DNA from: Aquimarina algicola
GTDB taxonomy: Bacteria > Bacteroidota > Bacteroidia > Flavobacteriales > Flavobacteriaceae
Assembly: GCF_006443095.1 (NCBI RefSeq)
Contig: NZ_VFWZ01000008.1
Coordinates: 286,505 to 350,504, forward strand
Length of the DNA: 64,000 nt
Direction of reading: 5' to 3'
The notes below the pieces were generated by a model, which was not told the DNA's origin, searched no databases, and saw only the letters and a list, made by a program, of their open reading frames with translations. The position numbers and the translations under genes are program-made. The stretch's first letter is position 1, and every line of letters begins with the position of its first letter. Positions 27,262-36,079 of this stretch are shown here, piece after piece.

Positions 27262-28238
27262 AGTATACTGGTAAAATAATTTCTCTTGCTTTTCCTGATA
27301 CTTTTGTTCGACATTCTGATGAATCTGTTTTAAAGCTATTACCACTATTAGGTTTGGGTAAAAAAGGATTTGTTAAAGCTGGCCATGCCGCCCTTGTACT
27401 TATCGAAAACAAAACAGGTATAGCTGAATATTATGATTTTGGACGTTATATTACTCCTTTTGGATATGGCAGAGTGAGAAGTGCTTTGACCGATGTAGAA
27501 TTGAGTATTCCTTTTAAAGCCCACATTGATAGTTCTGATCATTTAATAAATGTTGAAGAATTTTTATTATGGCTAGAGGCTAATCCACATAAAACTCATG
27601 GTGATGGTCGATTAATTGCATCGGTTTGTGATCATATTTTTTATGACAAAGCCAAAGAATATATTTTGTCTATGCAATCAAAAGGTAGTATGCCTTATAA
27701 AGCTTTTGGGAAAAATGGTAGTAACTGCTCTAGAATTGTAACAGATACAATTTTGGCAAGTACAAATCATACTAAAATCAGAACTGCTTTATTGCGTAAC
27801 AAATTATTTACTCCCAGTACAGTTGGGAATGTAGAAAAGTCAGCAATCAAAAATGCGATTTATGAAGTTAAAGATGGTGTAGTCAAAAAATATACAAGTT
27901 CTGCGTTTAAAGAGAACATGACTAATTATTTTGATAAAAATATTCCAGAAGCCAAAAGTAACCCCAAAAAAATAGTTTCTGAAGAGTTGCAAGGAGCTCA
28001 TTTTTTATCGGGTATTGGTAGTAGTGCGTATTTCAAACTCTGTAGCACTTCAGGAAAAAATATATTCGAGATTAGAAGGTATACAGAATGTGGCGAAGAG
28101 GATTTTTGTGGTATTTTTAAATGTCTCGATTCATCATTTGATTGTGATATAGAGTATGAATTTGTGTATGATTCTAATTGTATGTATTGTCATGTACACC
28201 AAAAAGGAAAGAAGATACGGTTCGAAATTGTAAAGTAA
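27258..28238 (+). CDS. DUF6695-like protein, possible permuted papain fold
   Basis: A 326-residue protein beginning with GTG that overlaps the NRDE stop as GTGA. I match it from memory to DUF6695. The N-terminal half shows a GHAALVLIE motif (His43) followed by a DFGRY segment, and later a NCSRIV motif (Cys157). This His-before-Cys order is what permuted NlpC/P60 and LRAT-like cysteine enzymes show, so a thiol hydrolase or transferase is possible but unproven. The C-terminal half is beta-rich with several Cys. No signal peptide. Confidence 0.75.
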   Translation: MKYTGKIISLAFPDTFVRHSDESVLKLLPLLGLGKKGFVKAGHAALVLIENKTGIAEYYDFGRYITPFGYGRVRSALTDVELSIPFKAHIDSSDHLINVEEFLLWLEANPHKTHGDGRLIASVCDHIFYDKAKEYILSMQSKGSMPYKAFGKNGSNCSRIVTDTILASTNHTKIRTALLRNKLFTPSTVGNVEKSAIKNAIYEVKDGVVKKYTSSAFKENMTNYFDKNIPEAKSNPKKIVSEELQGAHFLSGIGSSAYFKLCSTSGKNIFEIRRYTECGEEDFCGIFKCLDSSFDCDIEYEFVYDSNCMYCHVHQKGKKIRFEIVK

Positions 28239-28240
28239 CT

Positions 28241-28627
28241 TTAGTTAAGAGCAAAAGGAGCACTAAGCTTGAAGCTTGGTATCAGTACTTTAAACTTTCT
28301 TGTAGAAGTAAAATTTACCATATTATAGTGGCCTTTCATTGCTCCAAAAGGAGAACTCAAAAGGCAGCCACTGTTATACGAATGTGACTCTCCGGGTTTT
28401 AAAACAGGTTTTTTTCCTATTACACCTTCTCCCTCAACAATTTCTTTATTGTTTAAAGCATCTTTGATTTCCCAAAAGCGAGTGGTAAGCTGCACGGAAT
28501 CTTTACTTTGGTTTTCAATTGTGATGCTATAGCCAAAAGCAAAATGAATCTTATGGTCCTTGTAAAAAGTACCTTCAAAGGTAGTATCTACCGAAATTTT
28601 AATTCCTTTAGTGACCTGTTGAACCAT
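28241..28627 (-). CDS. apaG: ApaG domain protein
   Basis: A 128-residue single-domain ApaG protein with an immunoglobulin-like beta fold. Family motifs are YSITIENQSKDSVQLTTRFW, VVGEGVIG-like EGEGVIGKKPVLKPGE and SPFGAMKGHY. ApaG has been tied to Co2+/Mg2+ resistance in Salmonella and resembles the domain of some F-box proteins; its biochemical role is unsettled. It begins one base after the DUF3667 gene stop, so the two are cotranscribed, and it converges with DUF6695. Confidence 0.93.
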   Translation of the reverse strand: MVQQVTKGIKISVDTTFEGTFYKDHKIHFAFGYSITIENQSKDSVQLTTRFWEIKDALNNKEIVEGEGVIGKKPVLKPGESHSYNSGCLLSSPFGAMKGHYNMVNFTSTRKFKVLIPSFKLSAPFALN

Positions 28628-28628
28628 A

Positions 28629-29741
28629 TTAAAATATGAAAATTGAACCCAATAATGTAAGTACAGAACCTACACCTGCTAATATAAAAAATAAAACATT
28701 CACTAACAGAAATTTAACAATAGTTTTACCTCTTCCTTGGTTATAGAATTTTCGCATTGCCTTATATAGATAAAATAAGAAAGCTAGTATTGTGAAGAAT
28801 ATTATAGTTTTACTATGTAAAATTTGACTTATCAATATCGATATCCCCAAAAGGATAAAAAACATGGTTTGAGTATGAAAAATAAATACTAAGTGTTCCA
28901 TATAGCTAAAAGGTCTTCTGACATATAAAAACCAAATAGCAAGTGCAAAAAATGGCAAGAAAAAGAATATAATAAAAGGTAATTTGTTAAAAATAAATTC
29001 TAGCAATTCTGTACCATAATCATCATTTATATTGCTGGTTTTGATAACTCTATGATATGTATATTTATTAAATTGACTTTTTTCGTGTTCTAGCTCTGTT
29101 AATGCACGATAGGCAGATTTTTGACCTGTTTTTTTATGATAGTCTTTATACATTTTCCATAAAGCTCTACTTCCTGTAAAGAAATCCATACTATCAATTT
29201 GTTTTTGTGAATAATAAGGAACTTCTGTTATTTTATTAATCATGATATCAGGTATAGAAATAGAATCAATAGAAATATCTTTTGAGGAAGCTAATTCTTT
29301 ATTTATTTTTAACTCTAGAGAGTCTAATTGTATTTCTTCTTGTATTTCTGATAAAGCTTCTTTGCCTTTGTTTACATCATTTTCAATCTCTGCGCTGAAA
29401 CCTTCAAAATCTATAAAAAAACTATTGATGATAAAGAATATAATAGATACACTCAGATAAAACCGAAATGGGTTTGCATATTTGATACGTTTTCCATTGA
29501 TGTATTCTTTAGAAATTTTTCCGGGACTAAATAATAACCCAACTATAGTGTGTCTTAATCTTGAATCATATGAAAAAATACTTGCAAAAAATTCACTAAA
29601 AAAATCTTTTAATGATAGTTGTTTCGTAGTATTGAGCTGGCCACAATTATGACAATATCGGTCTACGATATCTAATGGAACACCACAATTTAAGCACTTA
29701 TTACCTCTATACTTTTTAAGAAATCTCCCCTTTTCTTTCAT
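28629..29741 (-). CDS. DUF3667 membrane protein with N-terminal zinc ribbon
   Basis: A 370-residue protein. An N-terminal ribbon CLNCGVP...CHNCGQ (two CxxC pairs) is followed by the DUF3667 signature (RHTIVGLLFSPGKISKEYI, then KYANPFRFYLSVSIIFF). A hydrophilic middle region comes next, then four or more hydrophobic helices in the C-terminal third. Function unknown; it is frequent in Bacteroidetes. The ATG at 29741 is preferred to the TTG one codon upstream. It is operonic with apaG. Confidence 0.85.
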   Translation of the reverse strand: MKEKGRFLKKYRGNKCLNCGVPLDIVDRYCHNCGQLNTTKQLSLKDFFSEFFASIFSYDSRLRHTIVGLLFSPGKISKEYINGKRIKYANPFRFYLSVSIIFFIINSFFIDFEGFSAEIENDVNKGKEALSEIQEEIQLDSLELKINKELASSKDISIDSISIPDIMINKITEVPYYSQKQIDSMDFFTGSRALWKMYKDYHKKTGQKSAYRALTELEHEKSQFNKYTYHRVIKTSNINDDYGTELLEFIFNKLPFIIFFFLPFFALAIWFLYVRRPFSYMEHLVFIFHTQTMFFILLGISILISQILHSKTIIFFTILAFLFYLYKAMRKFYNQGRGKTIVKFLLVNVLFFILAGVGSVLTLLGSIFIF

Positions 29742-29816
29742 CAAGTTTGGTTATTTAGTATTGCGGCCTAAAATAAAGGCTGTTTCTTACAATCCCAAAC
29801 GATACGTTAAAAAAGT

Positions 29817-31085
29817 TTAATTAGTAATGTTTTTAGAATTGCCGATTCCTCTCCCAATAGCTCTGTCGTACCTTCCTCCAGGAGGTCTATAGTATGGTAT
29901 TACCGTGTACTCATTCTCAGTTTCGTCAAAGTCACCGCTGATGAAGCCTTGTGCAATAGTTCCATCAGGTTTAAGTAAAACATATTTGTAATTGTAAAAC
30001 CCTTGTTTGAACAATTTTTGCAGATAATAAATTGCATTTTCTTTATCGTACTTTAATTTTGTAGACTCATCAAGGGTGTAATTGTTAAAATTTCCAAAGA
30101 TATGTATTTCGCCTCCTTCTAAAGGTTCGTAACATTCTAGAAAAAAATGCATCCATACATAATCTGCTTCTACATTATTGTTTTCAGCATTTAGGTTACG
30201 AACTACAAAATTTCCGTTAATGTCAGGATTATAGGTATATCTTCGATTTGCTCTTACAACATCTTTGTATAAATAATTATGATATAAATCTTCTAATTCT
30301 ATACGCTGGATATTTGCAGTAGATGCTCTTATGTCTTTGCTATCAAAAAATAAAAACTCATTTCCTCCATCAAAACTTGATTCTTGATCATATCTATATA
30401 TTAAATCATTTGCAATGGTGAATTGTGGCTTTAAGTTGGTAATGGCGCCCTTTATATCATTATTTTTCATGACTAGTGTATTGACCGTCTGTTTTGGATT
30501 TCTGAGGATCTTACGTGGAGAACTTATTTCAAAATGTACAGATTGCCTAGTGTTTATAAAATTTAAGTTTCGTGATCTTTTTGTATATACTTTTACCGAG
30601 GCAAGTGATTCATGAACAATAAATTTTCTAGCAAATACAACTTCATCATCATCATTGTATATTTCTATCATGTAATTACCACTAACCTTAAGTGCTCTTG
30701 TATCTTCATTTGGGATAGACAATGTATAATGACTGTACATCTGTAAGGTATTAAAAGAGTTTTCGTATGTTACAATACGTATTTCATCAAACCCATCTAA
30801 GTATTCATTTTTGTATAGCTGAGAAGGAGTCCAGTCAAAGTTATAATATGATATTCTATAATAGTAATCTGCTTCGTCACCATTTATATCATCGAATTCT
30901 AATGTAAAAGGCTCGCCTAACTTCAAAATAGGAACGCCAGAGAATTCTTCTTCACTTATGAATTGTATTGTTTTAATGTGATCAGCTGTTGGAGTTTCTT
31001 CTACTGCAGTTTGTGCATGGATACTGAGGAAGAAAGTAGAAACATAGAATATATAAATTAAGCTGTTTTTGATGTTTTGTGACAT
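29817..31085 (-). CDS. Type IX secretion system Plug protein (DUF5103)
   Basis: A 422-residue exported protein (signal MSQNIKNSLIYIFYVSTFFLSIHAQ). The beta-rich DUF5103 body includes YYYRISYYNFDWTPSQL, near 75-90, and a C-terminal Ig-like domain with FGNFNNY and YKYVLLKPDG. This family includes the Plug that closes the periplasmic side of the SprA translocon in Flavobacterium T9SS. The ATG at 31085 gives the signal peptide; the frame is open 11 codons further. It is divergent from the nqr operon. Confidence 0.85.
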   Translation of the reverse strand: MSQNIKNSLIYIFYVSTFFLSIHAQTAVEETPTADHIKTIQFISEEEFSGVPILKLGEPFTLEFDDINGDEADYYYRISYYNFDWTPSQLYKNEYLDGFDEIRIVTYENSFNTLQMYSHYTLSIPNEDTRALKVSGNYMIEIYNDDDEVVFARKFIVHESLASVKVYTKRSRNLNFINTRQSVHFEISSPRKILRNPKQTVNTLVMKNNDIKGAITNLKPQFTIANDLIYRYDQESSFDGGNEFLFFDSKDIRASTANIQRIELEDLYHNYLYKDVVRANRRYTYNPDINGNFVVRNLNAENNNVEADYVWMHFFLECYEPLEGGEIHIFGNFNNYTLDESTKLKYDKENAIYYLQKLFKQGFYNYKYVLLKPDGTIAQGFISGDFDETENEYTVIPYYRPPGGRYDRAIGRGIGNSKNITN

Positions 31086-31227
31086 TGTGTTTGGATTATC
31101 TTCGGTAAAGATAAGCAAAATGCATGCCTAACAAATAGAAGGTTTTTTACTTTTGAAATTGTTATTTAGAATCATTATTAATAAAACTTTATGAGGTGCC
31201 CAACTTTTACTTACGTGTTTTAATTAG

Positions 31228-31235
31228 TAAATTTG
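31228..31235 (+). promoter_or_regulatory. -7 promoter element for nqr operon
   Basis: TAAATTTG matches TAnnTTTG, with the extended form TAGTAAATTTG. It lies 36 bases upstream of nqrA in the divergent gap. The -33 region is only T-rich. Confidence 0.55.
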
Positions 31236-31271
31236 CACGATTTTTTTAGTTAATTAACATAGACTATAAAT

Positions 31272-32627
31272 ATGTCAAAAGACATTCGTATTAGAAAGGG
31301 CTTAGATATTAAGCTTATTGGCGAAGCAGAGAAAGTTACTGTCGATGCCACCAGGAGTAATGTTTATGTAATTAGGCCTGATGACTTTCACAGTATTATT
31401 CCAAAAGTAATTGCTAAACAAGGCACAGAAGTAAAAGCCGGAGCCCCTCTTTTTTATTCAAAAGCAAACGAAAAACTTATTTTTCCATCACCAGTGAGTG
31501 GAGAAGTTGTAGAAATCGTAAGAGGAGCCAAAAGAAAGATTTTATCCTTCAAAATTCTTGCAGATAAAGAGCAACAATATGTTGATCATGGAGCAAAGGA
31601 TGTGAATGCTATGAATCGAGAGGAAATAAAAGAGTATCTTTTATCTTCAGGAAGCTGGGCTTTTATTAAACAACGTCCTTATGATGTTATTGCTGATCCG
31701 GAGACTACCCCAAAGGCAATATTTATTTCAGGCTACACAACCGCACCTCTTGAAGCAGATTGTGATTACGTGTTAGCAGGTAAAGAAAAAGAATTACAAG
31801 CTGCTATAACTGCATTAAGCAAGTTAACAGAAGGTGATGTGCATGTTTCTGTTGGTAAAAAAGGAGATTCTCCTTTAGCTAATCTGAATAATGCTACTAT
31901 TCACAAAGTTTCTGGTCCTCACCCTGCGGGTAATGTTGGAGTTCAGATTGCAAAAGTGGATCCTATTAACAAAGGAGAAGTAGTATGGGTAATAAATCCT
32001 CAGGACCTTGTAATTATTGGGGAATTATTACTTACCGGTAAATTTAATGCTGAGCGCACGATAGCTCTTGCAGGTTCTTCTTTGAAAAAGCCTAAATACT
32101 TTAAAACCAAAATTGGTGCAGAAGTATCAACTATGGTTTATGATTCTGGAGTTAATGATGAAGCAAATATTAGGGTGATTAGTGGTAATGTGTTAACAGG
32201 AGACAATGTAAAACCTGATGGACATTTAGGATATTATCACAATACAATCACTGTAATACCTGAAGGAGATGATTATGAGTTTTTTGGATGGAATAAGCCT
32301 ATTTTTAACAAAATTTCGCCTTCAAGAGCACTTACATTCTCTTGGTTGTTTCCAAACAAAAAATATGCTTTAGATACTAATACTAATGGAGAACATAGAG
32401 CATTTGTAGTAACAGGAAGTTACGAAAATGTTTTTCCATTTGATATATATCCATTACAATTATTAAAAGCCTGTGCAGTAAATGATCTAGATGCTATGGA
32501 ACAATTAGGAATGTATGAAGTAGCTCCAGAAGATTTTGCGCTTACAGAGTTTATTTGTGTTTCTAAACAACCACATCAACAAATCATACGTGAAGGGTTA
32601 GACTTAATGTTAAAAGAAATAGGATAA
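31272..32627 (+). CDS. nqrA: Na+-translocating NADH:quinone reductase subunit A
   Basis: A 451-residue cytoplasmic subunit of the sodium pump NQR, first of six collinear genes. The N-terminus (MSKDIRIRKGLDIKLIGEA) and barrel-sandwich region (KVIAKQGTEVKAGAPLFYSK, FPSPVSGEVVEIVRG) match NqrA, as does GPHPAGNVGVQI. NqrA contributes to the quinone site at the membrane. Length is standard. A promoter-like element lies upstream, and nqrB follows after four bases. Confidence 0.97.
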   Translation: MSKDIRIRKGLDIKLIGEAEKVTVDATRSNVYVIRPDDFHSIIPKVIAKQGTEVKAGAPLFYSKANEKLIFPSPVSGEVVEIVRGAKRKILSFKILADKEQQYVDHGAKDVNAMNREEIKEYLLSSGSWAFIKQRPYDVIADPETTPKAIFISGYTTAPLEADCDYVLAGKEKELQAAITALSKLTEGDVHVSVGKKGDSPLANLNNATIHKVSGPHPAGNVGVQIAKVDPINKGEVVWVINPQDLVIIGELLLTGKFNAERTIALAGSSLKKPKYFKTKIGAEVSTMVYDSGVNDEANIRVISGNVLTGDNVKPDGHLGYYHNTITVIPEGDDYEFFGWNKPIFNKISPSRALTFSWLFPNKKYALDTNTNGEHRAFVVTGSYENVFPFDIYPLQLLKACAVNDLDAMEQLGMYEVAPEDFALTEFICVSKQPHQQIIREGLDLMLKEIG

Positions 32628-32631
32628 AGCT

Positions 32632-33831
32632 ATGGGATTAAAAGAAAATTTACATAAACTTAAACTTAAGTATAAAGATAAAAAGATGGCACCTGCATTT
32701 AATGCAATCCATACTTTTTTGTATTTACCGAACGAAACCACTCATTCTGGTTCTCACGTTCGTGCGGCAGACGACTTAAAAAGAACTATGAATACGGTTA
32801 TTATGGCTTTAGTACCGTGTTTAATATTTGGGATTTTTAATGCTGGATATCAATATTATTCTGCTATAAATGGATTCCCGGAACAGTTTTCTCTTTTCGA
32901 ACATTTTATCAATTGGGAGAATTTTGTCTTAGGAGCATCCAAAGTATTGCCATTGGTAGTAGTTTCTTACGGGGTAGGACTTGCTGTAGAATTTTTGTTT
33001 GCAGTTAGAAAAGGTCACGAAGTTGAAGAAGGATATTTGGTAACAGGAATGCTAGTGCCTTTAATAGTACCTGTAGACACTCCATTATGGATGTTGGCTA
33101 TTGCTGTAGTATTTGGAGTTGTTATTGGTAAAGAGGTTTTTGGAGGTACAGGAATGAATGTCCTTAACCCTGCCTTGACGATTAGAGCATTTTTATTCTT
33201 TTCATACCCAGGATGGATGTCCGGAGACAAAGTATGGGTTCATTCGGCTGTAGAAAAGTCTGGAGTAGATGCATTATCCGGAGAAACAGTTCTTGGGTAT
33301 TTAGCAAATGCAAAATCTTTTGACTATTCTGTAGCAGATATGTTTTATGGATTTATACCAGGTTCTATAGGAGAAACATCAGCATTTCTGATTTTATTAG
33401 GAGGATTATTTCTCATTTTTACAAAAATTGGAAGTTGGAGAATCATGCTAAGTGCAGTTCTTGGAACTTTAGCTATGGGATTAATCTTTAACGGTGTTGT
33501 AAATGCCGGTTGGATTACAGAATCAAGTAAATTTTATGCTCTGATGAATTTAGAATTCTGGAAGCATTTAATTGTTGGAGGAATCGCATTTGGGATTGTT
33601 TTTATGGCAACAGATCCGGTTACAGCATCACAAACCAATAAAGGAAAATGGATTTATGGATTCTTGATTGGTTTTATTTCTATTCTAATTAGAGTTTTCA
33701 ACCCTGCATATCCAGAAGGAGTATTTTTGGCAATCTTATTGATGAATGTTTTTGCTCCTACTATCGATCACTATGTAGTACAAGGAAATATCAAGAAAAG
33801 AATGAAACGTTTAAAACTAAAAACTGCTTAA
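32632..33831 (+). CDS. nqrB: Na+-translocating NADH:quinone reductase subunit B
   Basis: A 399-residue polytopic membrane subunit. The covalent FMN attachment motif GSIGETS is intact, with Thr249 the residue flavinylated by ApbE. NqrB carries the main sodium path and riboflavin. Typical segments GGTGMNVLNPALTIRAFLFFSYP and FMATDPVTA are present. It is somewhat hydrophilic at the N-terminus (about 50 residues before the first helix). Within the nqr operon. Confidence 0.97.
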   Translation: MGLKENLHKLKLKYKDKKMAPAFNAIHTFLYLPNETTHSGSHVRAADDLKRTMNTVIMALVPCLIFGIFNAGYQYYSAINGFPEQFSLFEHFINWENFVLGASKVLPLVVVSYGVGLAVEFLFAVRKGHEVEEGYLVTGMLVPLIVPVDTPLWMLAIAVVFGVVIGKEVFGGTGMNVLNPALTIRAFLFFSYPGWMSGDKVWVHSAVEKSGVDALSGETVLGYLANAKSFDYSVADMFYGFIPGSIGETSAFLILLGGLFLIFTKIGSWRIMLSAVLGTLAMGLIFNGVVNAGWITESSKFYALMNLEFWKHLIVGGIAFGIVFMATDPVTASQTNKGKWIYGFLIGFISILIRVFNPAYPEGVFLAILLMNVFAPTIDHYVVQGNIKKRMKRLKLKTA

Positions 33832-33840
33832 ACAATTGCG

Positions 33841-34587
33841 ATGAACACAGAAAAAAATTCATACACTATAATATTTGCAATAGCAATGGTTGTGGTAGTT
33901 GGTTCTTTACTCGCCTTTACTGCATCTTCATTAAAAGATAGAATCTCTGCAAATAAACGAACCGAAAAACAGCAAAATATACTTTTTGCAATGGGAGTTA
34001 CTGATTCTAATGATCCTAATGAATTTGTTCCGGCAGAACAGGCTCAGGAATTATTTGATAAGTATGTAGGAGAAGAGCAGTATATCGTAACAGGGAGTAC
34101 TGCAGAAAAAACAAATTCTGCCTTTGATATAGAAGTTAAAAAAGAAAATGATAAAGTAAAACAAGACGCAGATTATCAAAGAAAAATGCCTTTATTCATA
34201 GGAGAAAAAGATGGTAAAAAATATTACATCGTACCTATGAGAGGAAATGGTCTTTGGGATGCAATTTGGGGATATGTTTCTTTAGATAATGATTTTAAAA
34301 GTATTCAAGGGGCATTTTTTGATCACAAAGGAGAAACTCCGGGATTAGGAGCTAATATCAAGGAATCTTTTTTTAGAGACGATTTTATCGGTGAAAATAT
34401 TTATGATGGGTCAGGTTCTTATCAAGGAGTTACTGTAAAAAAAGGTAATGGAGATCCTAAAAATGAAAGAAAAGATGATAATGCAGTAGATGCACTTGCC
34501 GGTGCAACTATTACAGGAGATGGAGTAACAGCAATGGTAAAGAAAGGCATTAAAATGTATTTACCATATTTTGAAACATTAAAATAA
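33841..34587 (+). CDS. nqrC: Na+-translocating NADH:quinone reductase subunit C
   Basis: A 248-residue subunit with one N-terminal membrane helix (about residues 9-29) and a periplasmic FMN-binding domain. The flavinylation motif is LAGATITGDGV near residues 219-229, with Thr223 in the position modified by ApbE; the usual Ser before Gly-Ala-Thr is Ala here. The segment GETPGLGANI is also typical. Within the nqr operon, nine bases after nqrB. Confidence 0.96.
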   Translation: MNTEKNSYTIIFAIAMVVVVGSLLAFTASSLKDRISANKRTEKQQNILFAMGVTDSNDPNEFVPAEQAQELFDKYVGEEQYIVTGSTAEKTNSAFDIEVKKENDKVKQDADYQRKMPLFIGEKDGKKYYIVPMRGNGLWDAIWGYVSLDNDFKSIQGAFFDHKGETPGLGANIKESFFRDDFIGENIYDGSGSYQGVTVKKGNGDPKNERKDDNAVDALAGATITGDGVTAMVKKGIKMYLPYFETLK

Positions 34588-34594
34588 TTAAGAA

Positions 34595-35287
34595 ATGGCT
34601 GAAGTAACAGAAGAAGTAGCTAAGGTAAAAGAACCTAAAGAGCCTTTGTTTTCAAAAAAGAATAGAAAATTATTAATAGACCCACTTGCTGATAATAATC
34701 CAATCACTATACAAGTATTAGGAATATGTTCGGCACTTGCGATTACTGCTCAATTAAAGCCTTCAATAGTAATGGCGATTTCAGTAATTTTTGTAATGGG
34801 AGCCGGTAATGTTGTGATCTCTTTAATGAGAAACATCATTCCTTCTAAAATTAGAATTATTGTTCAGCTTGTTGTGGTTGCAGCTTTAGTTATTGTTGTG
34901 GATCAGGTACTAAAAGCTTTTGCATATACATTGAGTAAAGAACTTTCTGTATTTATCGGTTTGATTATAACAAACTGTATTATTATGGGACGATTTGAAG
35001 CCTTTGCATTAGGTAATGGTCCTTGGACTTCATTTCTTGATGGAATTGGGAATGCAGCAGGATACGGACTATTGTTGGTCGTAGTTGCTTTCTTTAGAGA
35101 ATTATTAGGTTCAGGAACGTTATTTGGTATCAAAGTACTTGGAGATCCTATAGAAAAAACAGGTCTTTATGCATTGGGTTATGAAAATAATGGTTTCATG
35201 GTATTGGCACCAATGGCACTTATAACAGTCGGAATCATAATATGGATTCAGAGAAGTAGAAATAAATCATTAATCGAAGATCACTAG
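34595..35287 (+). CDS. nqrD: Na+-translocating NADH:quinone reductase subunit D
   Basis: A 230-residue membrane subunit with six hydrophobic helices in the inverted-repeat fold shared with NqrE. The motif LIITNCIIMGRFEAFA holds the conserved Cys that ligates the intramembrane iron centre with the matching Cys of NqrE. The N-terminal hydrophilic extension (about 25 residues, rich in Glu and Lys) is longer than in Vibrio. A 68-base gap with interleaved inverted repeats separates it from nqrE. Confidence 0.96.
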   Translation: MAEVTEEVAKVKEPKEPLFSKKNRKLLIDPLADNNPITIQVLGICSALAITAQLKPSIVMAISVIFVMGAGNVVISLMRNIIPSKIRIIVQLVVVAALVIVVDQVLKAFAYTLSKELSVFIGLIITNCIIMGRFEAFALGNGPWTSFLDGIGNAAGYGLLLVVVAFFRELLGSGTLFGIKVLGDPIEKTGLYALGYENNGFMVLAPMALITVGIIIWIQRSRNKSLIEDH

Positions 35288-35297
35288 AGAGGTATTG

Positions 35298-35343
35298 CTT
35301 TATCAATTCAGTTGTTTAATTGTGTGATAAAGTGTTAACTGAA
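35298..35343 (+). promoter_or_regulatory. Interleaved inverted repeats before nqrE
   Basis: Two inverted repeats interlock in the order A-B-A'-B'. A is CTTTATCA (35298-35305) with TGATAAAG (35325-35332); B is TTCAGTT (35307-35313) with AACTGAA (35337-35343). They can form a pseudoknot or two exclusive hairpins, ending 12 bases before the nqrE ATG. A role in translation or processing of the nqr transcript is inferred. Confidence 0.4.
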
Positions 35344-35355
35344 AATTGTTAAAAA

Positions 35356-36078
35356 ATGGAGTATTTAGAGTTATTTTTAAAGTCAATATTTATTGATAAC
35401 ATGGTATTCGCATTCTTCTTAGGAATGTGTTCATACCTCGCAGTATCTAAGAAAGTTTCTACTGCAGTAGGACTTGGAGCAGCAGTAATATTTGTATTAG
35501 CGATTACTGTACCGCTTAATTTTTTATTAGACAAATATATATTACAAGAAGGGGCATTGGTTTGGCTAGGACCAGAGTATGCGGATTATGATCTTAGTTT
35601 TCTTACGTTCATACTATTCATAGCGACAATTGCGACAATGGTACAGTTAGTTGAAATCATTGTTGAAAAATTTTCTCCTTCATTATACAATTCATTAGGT
35701 ATCTTTTTACCACTTATTGCTGTAAACTGTGCAATCTTAGGAGGTTCTCTATTCATGCAGCAGAAAGAATTTGGTAACATTTCTCAAGCAGCGGTGTATG
35801 GAGTAGGATCAGGGATCGGTTGGTTTTTGGCAATTTTAGCAATCGCCGCTATTCGCGAAAAAATTAGATATTCAAATGTTCCTGCGCCACTTAGAGGTTT
35901 AGGGATCACATTTATACTTACAGGTCTAATGGCTATTGGTTTTATGAGCTTTGGAGGAATGCTAACAGGAGGTGACGAGGAAGATTCAAAAAAACAACCT
36001 GCACAATCTGTTCAAGTTGAAGAAGATAAAACAAAAGAAGAAATAGCCAAAAATACTAACGTTATAACACTTAAATAA
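35356..36078 (+). CDS. nqrE: Na+-translocating NADH:quinone reductase subunit E
   Basis: A 240-residue membrane subunit related to NqrD, with six helices. Conserved Cys residues lie in AFFLGMCSYLAVSKK and LIAVNCAILGGSLFM, the latter matching the iron-ligating site. The C-terminal about 35 residues form a polar, charged tail (GGDEEDSKKQPAQ onward) that is longer than in Vibrio NqrE. It follows the structured 68-base gap; nqrF starts one base after its stop. Confidence 0.96.
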   Translation: MEYLELFLKSIFIDNMVFAFFLGMCSYLAVSKKVSTAVGLGAAVIFVLAITVPLNFLLDKYILQEGALVWLGPEYADYDLSFLTFILFIATIATMVQLVEIIVEKFSPSLYNSLGIFLPLIAVNCAILGGSLFMQQKEFGNISQAAVYGVGSGIGWFLAILAIAAIREKIRYSNVPAPLRGLGITFILTGLMAIGFMSFGGMLTGGDEEDSKKQPAQSVQVEEDKTKEEIAKNTNVITLK

Positions 36079-36079
36079 T

